DNA from: Mermis nigrescens
Taxonomy: Eukaryota > Nematoda > Enoplea > Mermithida > Mermithidae
Length of the DNA: 64,000 bases
Assembly (NCBI GenBank): GCA_036768485.1
Contig: JAVLUZ010000273.1
Coordinates: 5,375,391 to 5,439,390, forward strand
Direction of reading: 5' to 3'
Shown here: positions 54,649-64,000 of the stretch, piece by piece
How the letters are laid out: each line of letters opens with the position of its first letter
How positions within the stretch are numbered: position 1 is the first letter of the stretch
Made by a program: the position numbers and the translations under genes
The notes under the pieces: model-generated
The model's input: the letters and a program-made list of their open reading frames with translations, nothing else
What the model was told of the DNA's origin: nothing
The model's database searches: none

Positions 54649-57600
54649 GACTTGTCTTAATAGTAACAATATAATTATTATAATAATAATTAACAATAAT
54701 AAGAAAATTATTTTTAATAATTTTAGTAATAATAATACTGGAAAGAGTAATAATTGTATTAATAATTAACGTTCTAGAAATTATAATTGCGAATAATATA
54801 ATTGAATTATAATAAATCATAATAAAACCCGTACAAAAAAAATCATTCAACAGAACCATGGGTAGAAAAGCAGGCTTTGGCAAACAAGTTGAAATTTTGG
54901 TAAGGTGTTAATTTCAATTTTCTCTCTGTATGTCTTCCTAATTTTGTTTTTTCAATGAGTCGGAATGTATAACTATTGCATAAAAAGGCTGATATGTAGA
55001 CTGAAGGCATGAGAATGGCGTTTCTTGAAAAATCGGGGGCGCGGTCAATAATTTTCTAGCTTGGGGGATGGGAAAATTTAAATGAGGTAAATAATAAAAG
55101 AAACTGCAATGAGTTAGTTCCTCACCAAAATCAAAGTAATCTGCCAGTTGATTGCCTCGCAATTATTTCACCCATGCTTTAACTTCACTCCAGATGACTT
55201 GTCTTAATAGTAATAATATAATTATTATAAAAATAATTAATAATAATAAGAAAATTATTTTTAATAATTTTAGTAATAATAATACTGGAAAGAGTAATAA
55301 TTGTATTAATAATTACGTTCTAAAAATTATAATTGCGAATAATATAATTGAATTATAATAAATCATAATAAAACACGTACAAAAAAATCATTCAACAGAA
55401 CCATGGGTAGAAAAGCAGCCTTTGGCAAACAAGTTGAAATTTTGGTAAGGTGTTAATTTCAATTTCTCTCTGTATGTCTTCCTAATTTTGTTTTTTTCAA
55501 TGAGTCGGAATGTATGACTATTGCATAAAAAGGCTGATATATAGACTGAAGGCATGAGAATGGCGTTTCTTGAAAAATCGGGGGCGCGGTCAATAATTTT
55601 CTAGCTTGGGGGATGGGAAAATTTAAATGAGGTAAATAATAAAAGAAACTGCAATGAGTTAGTTCCTCACCAAAATCAAAGTAATCTGCCAGTTGATTGC
55701 CTCGCAATTATTTCACCCATGCTTTAACTTCACTCCAGATGACTTGTCTTAATAGTAATAATATAATTATTATAAAAATAATTAACAATAATAAGAAAAT
55801 TATTTTTAATAATTTTAGTAATAATAATACTGGAAAGAGTAATAATTGTATTAATAATTACGTTCTAAAAATTATAATTGCGAATAATATAATTGAATTA
55901 TAATAAATCATAATAAAACACGTACAAAAAAAATCATTCAACAGAACCATGGGTAGAAAAGCAGTCTTTGGCAAACAAGTTGAAATTTTGGTAAGGTGTT
56001 AATTTCAATTTCTCTCTCTGTATGTCTTCCTAATTTTGTTTTTTCAATGAGTCGGAATGTATAACTATTGCATAAAAAGGCTGATATGTAGACTGAAGGC
56101 ATGAGAATGGCGTTTCTTGAAAAATCGGGGGCGCGGTCAATAATTTTCTAGCTTGGGGGATGGGAAAATTTAAATGAGGTAAATAATAAAAGAAACTGCA
56201 ATGAGTTAGTTCCTCACCAAAATCAAAGTAATCTGCCAGTTGATTGCCTCGCAATTATTTCACCCATGCTTTAACTTCACTCCAGATGACTTGTCTTAAT
56301 AGTAATAATATAATTATTATAAAAATAATTAACAATAATAAGAAAATTATTTTTAATAATTTTAGTAATAATAATACTGGAAAGAGTAATAATTGTATTA
56401 ATAATTACGTTCTAAAAATTATAATTGCGAATAATATAATTGAATTATAATAAATCATAATAAAACACGTACAAAAAAAATCATTCAACAGAACCATGGG
56501 TAGAAAAGCAGGCTTTGGCAAACAAGTTGAAATTTTGGTAAGGTGTTAATTTCAATTTCTCTCTCTGTATGTCTTCCTAATTTTGTTTTTTTCAATGAGT
56601 CGGAATGTATAACTATTGCATAAAAAGGCTGATATGTAGACTGAAGGCATGAGAATGGCGTTTCTTGAAAAATCGGGGCGCGGTCAATAATTTTCTAGCT
56701 TGGGGGATGGGAAAATTTAAATGAGGTAAATAATAAAAGAAACTGCAATGAGTTAGTTCCTCACCAAAATCAAAGTAATCTGCCAGTTGATTGCCTCGCA
56801 ATTATTTCACCCATGCTTTAACTTCACTCCAGATGACTTGTCTTAATAGTAACAATATAATTATTATAAAAATAATTAACAATAATAAGAAAATTATTTT
56901 TAATAATTTTAGTAATAATAATACTGGAAAGAGTAATAATTGTATTAATAATAAACGTTTTAGAAATTATAATTACGAATAATATAATTGAATTATAATA
57001 AATCATAATAAAACACGTACAAAAAAAATCATTCAACAGAACCATGGGTAGAAAAGCAGCCTTTGGCAAACAAGTTGAAATTTTGGTAAGGTGTTAATTT
57101 CAATTTCTCTCTGTATGTCTTCCTAATTTTGTTTTTTCAATGAGTCGGAATGTATAACTATTGCATAAAAAGGCTGATATGTAGACTGAAGGCATGAGAA
57201 TGGCGTTTCTTGAAAAATCGGGGGCGCGGTCAATAATTTTCTAGCTTGGGGGATGGGAAAATTTAAATGAGGTAAATAATAAAAGAAACTGCAATGAGTT
57301 AGTTCCTCACCAAAATCAAAGTAATCTGCCAGTTGATTGCCTCGCAATTATTTCACCCATGCTTTAACTTCACTCCAGATGACTTGTCTTAATAGTAATA
57401 ATATAATTATTATAAAAATAATTAACAATAATAAGAAAATTATTTTTAATAATTTTAGTAATAATAATACTGGAAAGAGTAATAATTGTATTAATAATTA
57501 CGTTCTAAAAATTATAATTGCGAATAATATAATTGAATTATAATAAATCATAATAAAACACGTACAAAAAAATCATTCAACAGAACCATGGGTAGAAAAG

Positions 57601-59038
57601 CAGCCTTTGGCAAACAAGTTGAAATTTTGGTAAGGTGTTAATTTCAATTTCTCTCTGTATGTCTTCCTAATTTTGTTTTTTCAATGAGTCGGAATGTATA
57701 ACTATTGCATAAAAAGGCTGATATGTAGACTGAAGGCATGAGAATGGCGTTTCTTGAAAAATCGGGGGCGCGGTCAATAATTTTCTAGCTTGGGGGATGG
57801 GAAAATTTAAATGAGGTAAATAATAAAAGAAACTGCAATGAGTTAGTTCCTCACCAAAATCAAAGTAATCTCCCAGTTGATTGCCTCGCAATTATTTCAC
57901 CCATGCTTTAACTTCACTCCAGATGACTTGTCTTAATAGTAACAATATAATTATTATAATAATAATTAATAATAATAAGAAAATTATTTTTAATAATTTT
58001 AGTAATAATAATACTGGAAAGAGTAATAATTGTATTAATAATTACGTTCTAAAAATTATAATTGCGAATAATATAATTGAATTATAATAAATCATAATAA
58101 AACACGTACAAAAAAAATCATTCAACAGAACCATGGGTAGAAAAGCAGCCTTTGGCAAACAAGTTGAAATTTTGGTAAGGTGTTAATTTCAATTTCTCTC
58201 TGTATGTCTTCCTAATTTTGTTTTTTAAATGAGTCGGAATGTATAACCATTGCATAAAAAGGCTGATATATAGACTGAAGGCATGAGAATGGCGTTTCTT
58301 GAAAAATCGGGGGCGCGGTCAATAATTTTCTAGCTTGGGGGATGGGAAAATTTAAATGAGGTAAATAATAAAAGAAACTACAATAAGTTAGTTCCTTACC
58401 AAAATCAAAGTAATCTCCCAGTTGATTGCCTCGCAATTATTTCGCCCATGCTTTAACTTCACTCCAGATGACTTGTCTTAATAGTAACAATATAAATTTT
58501 ATAATAATAATTAATAATAATAATATTATTTTAAATAAGTTTAGTAATTATAATACTGAAAAGAGTAATAATTGTATTAATAATAAACGTTTTAGAAATT
58601 ATAATTACGAATAATATAATTTAATTATAATAAATTATAATAAAACACGTACAAAAAAATAATTCAACAGATCCATGGGTAGAAAAGCAGCCCGTGGTAA
58701 ACAAGTTGAAATCTTGGTAAGGAGTTAATTTCAATTTCTCTCTGTATGTCTGCCTAATTTTATTTTTCAATGAGTCGGAATGTATAACTATTGCATAAAA
58801 AGGCTGAGATGTAGACTGAAGGCATGAGAATGGCGTTTCTTGAAAAATCGGGCGCGGGGTCAATAATTTTCTAGCTTGGGGGATGGGAAAATTTAAATGA
58901 GGTAAATAATAAAAGAAACTGCAATAAGTTAGTTCCTTACCAAAATCAAGTAATCTCCCAGTTGATTGCCTCATAATTATTTCGCCCATGCTTCAAGTTC
59001 ACTCCAGATGACTTGTCTTAATGGTAACAATATAATTA
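54649..59038 (+). repeat. Satellite of eight approximately 545-bp units
   Basis: GACTTGTCTTAATAGTAA starts units at 54649, 55196, 55741, 56288, 56835, 57381, 57925 and 58470; a ninth start at 59010 is cut off after about 30 bp. Unit lengths are 540-547 bp. Each unit has a TAA/ATT-rich first third, then ACCATGGGTAGAAAAGCAG with a following GGTAAGG, then a more complex block (GGGGGCGCGGTCAATAATTT). The outer units (first, and the last two) differ most, the middle ones are nearly identical, as expected from unequal exchange. Frames on both strands recur with each unit and are not counted as genes. Confidence 0.95.
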
Positions 59039-59458
59039 TCAGTAGTAAGGACACCTCCCCCGCAAAGGTATTTTGGGGTTCCGCTTTATGCTTAAGCATT
59101 ACAGGTCGGCCTACAAGCCATCTTCTCGGGGTTCCGCTTTTTTCCATGGGGGGAAAATTTCCCAGAGAGAAAATTCAATAGTGGAAAATTTCTCCGGATG
59201 AATTTTTGATGTCTTTCTATTAGTAGTTAAGCGTGCGTCCCTGGCATAGTGTGCTGTAACATAGCCTGTGCTTAAGCATAGGAGGGCGAACAAGCCCAAT
59301 CATGTTTGGAATTTTGTGGGACTAGTCACCCTGGCTGGAGGAGGGGGCGCCCGCCCAGGGCCAGGGGCCAAGGGCCAGGGAGAGGAAAGTGTGGGTGACC
59401 GCCTTCGGTGACTTCGGTGACCTTCGGTGACCACCCTTGACCTTAAATTTATAGAATT
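59039..59458 (-). other. Probable body of a SINE-like unit
   Basis: Downstream (minus strand) of the tRNA-like head. It contains GGTGACCTTCGGTGACTTCG repeats (59398-59435) and GGCCAGGGGCCAAGGGCCAG. Duplicated GGGGTTCCGCTTT and TGCTTAAGCAT motifs lie at 59070-59280. No protein gene. Confidence 0.4.
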
Positions 59459-59545
59459 GGAAAAAGTCGCCCGAGCTGGGGTTCGAACCACCGACCTGCG
59501 CGTTGAAACTTTAAAGATTGCCCGCATAACCACTTGCGCGATTCC
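59459..59545 (-). ncRNA. tRNA-derived SINE head (or tRNA pseudogene)
   Basis: On the minus strand an A-box-like GCGCAAGTGGTTATGCGGG is followed about 40 nt later by a perfect B box GGTTCGAACCCC, the spacing of RNA polymerase III internal promoters in tRNA genes. The outer acceptor stem does not pair well, so a functional tRNA is unlikely. A T-run follows at the end of the head. Confidence 0.55.
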
Positions 59546-60130
59546 ATGGACGTAACCAGAGGGGGGTCGGTGGGGTGTTTTCACCCCCCCAAATGGAATC
59601 GTCACAAAAAATTCAAAGGGGGAAGTAAAGGAAAATAAGCCATCTTCAAGTTGAACGTCGTTTTTTTACCATTTGAGACCCCCTCCCAATACTGTTCAGA
59701 CACCCCTAAATAACATCCTGGTTACGTCCCTGAATTCTGCTTGTTTGAGCAAATGTGAAAGTATTATTTATAGGACGATCTGGCAATGTTGGCAAACGTG
59801 TCTGAACATGTCTAGGCGTGCTCGGGCCTGCCCGGACCCCTGAAGTCTATAAATATGAAAAATTTTCCTTAAATTCGTCACCCGACTGGAAAGAAATCAA
59901 AGTCATCCGACTAGAAATCAAAGTCTATAAATAATAAGAATTTTCTGTTAAAAATTGTCATCCGACTAGAAATCGAAATCTATAAATATTAAAGAATTTC
60001 AACGCTCTTTCCAAAAATTAAAATTATTTCAAATTAAAAAATATAAGTTTAGGAATAACTCTTTCTGGAAATTATGACTATATGTTTTTCCTTTTTTTGA
60101 CTTTATTCGCTCAAAGTTCCATAAACGAAA
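59546..60130. other. No gene; short CATCCGACTAGAAATCAAAG repeats
   Basis: Three copies of a CGACTRGAAATCAAAGTCTATAAAT-like motif at about 59880-60000. Otherwise unassigned. Confidence 0.5.
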
Positions 60131-62195
60131 TTCTTATCTAATTCAGATGACCTATCGAGGTCTCGAACAACTAATTTCGTCAAGAACCAGTTTAAAGAAT
60201 TACGTTTCTCCTTTGTAAACTTTAAAATTCCAAAAACGACTTATTTATCTATTTCATAACCCCCAAGAAGATCATAAATAACTGATTTGTTAAGAAACCG
60301 AATCTAAACATATGTCGTTTTTCCTTTTTTGACTCTGCCCACTCAAAATTACAAAAACGACTCGTTTATTTATTTCCTAAACCCCAAGAAGATCATAAAT
60401 AACTGATTTGTTAAGAAAGCGATGTAAAGATATGTCTTTTTTCCTTTTTTGACTCTGTCCACTCAAAATTCCGAAAACAACTCATTTATATATTTCATGA
60501 CCCCTAAGAAGATCATAAATGACTGATTTGTTAAGAAAGCGATCTAAAGATATGTTTTTCCTTTTTTGACTCTGTCCACTCAAAGTTCCATAAACGACTT
60601 ATTTAATTCAGATGACCCAACGAGGTCTCGAACAACTAATTTCGTCAAGAACCAGTTTAAAGAATTACGTTTCTCCTTTGTAAACTTTAAAATTCCAAAA
60701 AAGGCTCATTTATTTAATTCATAACCCCCAATAAGATCATAAATAACTGATTTGTTAAGAAAGCGATCTAAACATGTCTTTTTCCTTTTTTTGACTCTGT
60801 CCACTCAAAATTCCCAAAACGACTCATTTATTTATTTCCTAACCTCCAAGAAGATCATAAATAACTGATTTGTTAAGAAAGCGATGTAAAGATATGTCTT
60901 TTTCCTTTTTTTACTCTGTCCACTCAAAATTCCGAAAACAACTCATTTATTCATTTCATAACCCCCAAGAAGATCATAAATGACTGATTTGTTAAGAAAG
61001 CGATCTGAAGATATGTCTTTTTCCTTTTTTTGACTCTGTCCACTCAAAGTTCCATAAACAAAATTCTTATTTAATTCAGATGACCCAACGTGGTCTCGAA
61101 CAACTAATTTCGTCAAGAATCAGTTTAAAGAATTACGTTTCTCCTTTGTAAACTTTAAAATTCCAAAAAAGGCTCATTTATTTAATTCATAGCCCCCAAG
61201 AAGATCATAAATAACTGATTTGTTAAGAAAGCGATCTAAACATATGTCTTTTTCCTTCTTTTGACTCTGTCCACTCAAAATTCCAAAAACGACTCATTTA
61301 TTTATTTCATAACCCCCAAGAAGATCATAAATAACTGATTTGTTAAGAAAGCGATCTAAAGATATATGTTTTTCCTTTTTGTCTTTATTCACTCAAAGTT
61401 CCATAAATGAAATTCTTATTTAATTCAGATGACCCAACGTGGTCTCGAACAACTAATTTCGTCAAGAATCAGTTTAAAGAATTACGTTTCTCCTTTGTAA
61501 ACTTTAAAATTCCAAAAAAGGCTCATTTATTTAATTCATGACCCCCAAGAAGATCATAAATAACTGATTTGTTAAGAAAGCGAAGTAAAGATATGTCTTT
61601 TTCCTTTTTTCGACTCTGTCCACTCAAAATTCCAAAAACGACTCATCTATTTATTTCCTAACCCCCAAAAAGATCATAAATAACTGATTTGTTAAGAAAG
61701 CGATGTAAACATATGTCTTTTCCTTTTTTTGACTCTGTCCACTCAAAATTCCCAAAACGACTCATTTATTTATTTCCTAACCTCCAACAAGAAGATCATA
61801 AATAACTGATTTGTTAAGAAAGCGATGTAAAGATATGTCTTTTTCCTTTTTTTGACTCTGTCCACTCAAAATTCCAAAAACGACTCATTTATTCATTTCA
61901 TAACCCTGAAGAAGATCACAAAATAACTGATTTGTTAAGAAAGCGATCTAAAGATATGTCTTTTTCCCTTTTTTGACTCTGTCCACTCAAAATTCCAAAA
62001 ACGACTCATTTATTTATTCCATAACCCCCAAGAAGATTATAAATAACTGATTTGTTAAGAAAGCGATCTAAAGATATGTCTTTTTCGTTTTTTTGCCTCT
62101 GTCCACTCAAAATTCTAAAAACGACTCATTTATTTATTTCACAACCCCAATAAGATCATAAATAACCGATTTGTTAAGAAAGCGATATAAAGATT
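60131..62195 (+). repeat. Satellite with 120-bp A units and interspersed ~110-bp B units
   Basis: A units share AGATCATAAATAACTGATTT and GACTCTGTCCACTCAAAATT and repeat every 118-121 bp; GATCATAAAT lies near 60270, 60391, 60511, 60735, 60853, 60972, 61203, 61323, 61552, 61672, 61793, 61913, 62034 and 62153. The longer steps (224, 231 and 229 bp) contain a B unit (GGTCTCGAACAACTAATTTC ... GAATTACGTTTCTCC). The order is B AAA B AAA B AA B AAAAAA. A and B share the TTCCAAAAA..GCTCATTTA joint. Confidence 0.92.
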
Positions 62196-63561
62196 GTGCG
62201 TGCCCTCAACTGCCAAAGCTCCCCGCGACCCGAACGAAAAACGAGAGCATCATTTTTTCACGTTAAAATCTCGTTTTCTGGAAGTACTTTCGGTAAAACG
62301 AGATTCGAGTAAACTCGTTTTTTGAAAATGATTGCGCGCTTCCAAAAACGAGAATTATATGTAGTAGGTTTCGATTTTTAAAACGGTGGCGCGCCTCCAA
62401 AATCGAAAATGGCAAGTTCGTTTTTGGAAAATGGTCGCGCGCCTTAAAAAACGAGAATTCGCTTGTATTTTTTGTCATGCAGCAGGCTTAAATAGATAAA
62501 ATGGACAGGATGTAAATGCTTTATTAGATATGCGAGCTGAACTGTGGGAATGTTTAAAAATTTTATTCTGGATGTATAGGTCTAGCTACAGTGAACAGTG
62601 TAGGTAAGTGTTTTATTGATTTATTTTACTCCTCGGACGTATATACTGAAACGTGTGCCAGTTTAAATCTCGTCGAGATCAATCGCAAAGACTTATTTCT
62701 GCTCAGGTCGGTAGTTTAAGGATCCCGCAACATTTTTCTTAGTTTTCAGATGTTGTCATAATTTGTATGTATTGGTACGTATTATGATTTATGCGTAATC
62801 CCATTTCGTTAATTTCAGCGCATTACGTTTTATTAATTAAAACAATTAATTTTTAATATTAATTTCACTTTTACGCGAAAGATCCATTAATTGGCAATTT
62901 GATAGGATATTAGTAAAAGTATAAGCTGTTGAATTGAAAATGGGGCAATATTGCATACGTCATCCCACGGTCAAGCCCCTTCTTTTAGCGTTTATTTTAG
63001 TTTGATGCTTATTTTTGTTACTCATGACTTTTTTTGGCAAATCACAGAGGAAGAATATTTTCATTCTTATCAATCGTGCAATTTTTAGATGCCTTAGTAG
63101 AAATTTACACGATGTTTTCTAGCAGATGCTTGCACAAATTAAAATAAGATTTAAATTTATAGCGAGTAGGCACTTGGAAAATTAAAGAAAGTATATTTCA
63201 GAACAGTTGCACATTTAATGAAAGCGAGATATATCGATATTATTTTTTCGTGGAAAAGCGCGCAGATTTCCTTTGTGGTCTTCCTAATAAAACGCTAGAA
63301 ATAGGTCGCGCCACCGAACTCTTCCTTAAACTGCAGCATCTAACTTTTGATTGAAACCATGCGCATTCAGCTAATCCTGAGGATCAGTGATATAAGCTTG
63401 AGCCACGGCAAAGATTTTTCCCAATGTACAAAGACTTTTTGGGATCGTCTTTGTACATGCACAAAGATTTTTGGGAAGTTAAAAATCGTAAAAAAGGTGC
63501 AAAATTCCCAAAAATTTTCAGCGCTTTGCACCGAAATATGTTCATAATTATCTGTTCTATA
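62196..63561. other. No gene seen; CTCGTTTTT/AAAAACGAG inverted motifs
   Basis: 62260-62465 contains several AAAAACGAGAATT and TCGTTTTTGGAAA motifs in both orientations with CGCGCGCC-type cores, probably a degraded inverted-repeat element. 62480-63561 is AT-rich with no recognised coding segment; near 63425-63480 a TACAAAGA.TTTTTGGGA motif is duplicated. Confidence 0.45.
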
Positions 63562-63788
63562 TGTAGCAGCGGTGCTACTACACAATTTGAAATGGATATT
63601 TTGAAGTTAAACACGTGAGGTTAATGTTACATTGGTTCTCAATTATATTGAATATTAGCGCAGGAAGTGAGCAAGAGCCCGAGTAGTCGGTTAGTACTAC
63701 ACATGCGATACAGAGCGAAAGATCCGGGAAACCGGTGCGGGTAAAATTTTGCTCACGTAACGGAAGGTATGCGGCGCCAACCGTTACA
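63562..63788 (+). repeat. Solo LTR of the TRIM-like family
   Basis: It begins TGTAGCAGCGGTGCTACTACA and ends CCGTTACA, 227 bp, and contains GAGCAAGAGCCCGAGTAGTC and GGGTAAAATTTTGCTCACG as in the LTRs at 13866 and 14476. The flanking 5-mers CTATA and TAAAT do not match, so age or rearrangement has removed a target duplication. Confidence 0.85.
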
Positions 63789-64000
63789 TAAATATCTTTA
63801 TAAGTGCAGAATTTGCTTTCAGGAAGGAAAAATGTCCAATTTTTCGGCGCTTCGCGCCATTTTGAGACTATTATTAATAAATTTTGTCCCAGAAATTAGC
63901 GAAAATGCACTATTAAAGGTCGAAAAACCATGTTTTACCACACTGGAAACGCTATTGTACCATATTATAATACCCAGAAATTCGCAAGTACAAGAGTTTT
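63789..64000. other. No gene; contains a GGCGCTTCGCGCC motif
   Basis: AT-rich to the window edge with one copy of the palindromic GGCGC motif at about 63854-63868. Confidence 0.4.

Noticed and set aside
54938..58436. Recurring 74-codon minus-strand frame in each 545-bp unit
   Set aside because: It repeats with the satellite and has no recognisable domain; conservation equals that of the non-coding part of the unit by eye.
60131..62195. CRISPR-like array
   Set aside because: Units are 110-120 bp with no spacer variation, in a eukaryotic genome; it is a satellite.

Overview
The window is repeat-dense, AT-rich DNA from the nuclear genome of an animal, probably an invertebrate. The evidence is spliced exons of a BPI/LBP (TULIP-fold) gene with GT-AG introns, and relics of Ty3/Gypsy, hAT, Merlin, Penelope-like, mariner-type MITE, SINE-like and TRIM-like elements together with several satellite arrays. 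I cannot name the phylum. A run of 100 Ns at 10566-10665 marks an assembly gap.

Layout. 0.8-10.6 kb holds a Ty3/Gypsy-type element in the unusual order gag - envelope-like glycoprotein - pol. Its gag is broken by frameshifts, an early stop and an inserted foldback element. Its glycoprotein and pol frames are long and open, and pol runs into the gap. 10.7-13.8 kb holds small inverted-repeat elements. 13.9-14.7 kb is a chain of three LTRs separated by about 70-77 bp, resembling a tandem TRIM. It is fused directly to the 5'-truncated pol of a second Gypsy element (14.7-17.6 kb). That element carries two extra ORFs after integrase: a DEDDy-type 3'-5' exonuclease-like protein (17.5-19.3 kb) and a 794-aa protein I do not recognise (19.3-21.7 kb). 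A polypurine tract and the start of an LTR follow. 22.5-31 kb holds an inverted LTR fragment, foldback elements, palindrome arrays and a deleted hAT element with a perfect 8-bp target duplication.

31.9-46 kb is covered by host coding exons on the minus strand. Three phase-compatible exons encode the C-terminal half of a BPI/LBP family protein. Three more small exons (43.0-46.0 kb) encode a transmembrane segment and a Ser/Lys-rich linker and may or may not be the same gene. The introns are full of transposons: a Merlin-derived element, nested TA-target MITEs, long-TIR elements and a dispersed family here called R1.

46-64 kb has no convincing host gene. It holds a decayed Penelope-like element with a GIY-YIG domain, a 2-kb hAT-like element, 17-bp minisatellites, an eight-copy 545-bp satellite, a SINE-like tRNA-derived unit, a satellite with 120-bp A units and interspersed B units, and a solo LTR of the 13.9-kb TRIM-like family.

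The most notable candidate system is the second Gypsy element: pol, a strong splice-acceptor-like site, the exonuclease, then a third ORF 7 nt after the exonuclease stop. DEDDy exonuclease ORFs in LTR retrotransposons are known from bdelloid rotifers; the partner ORF is new to me.
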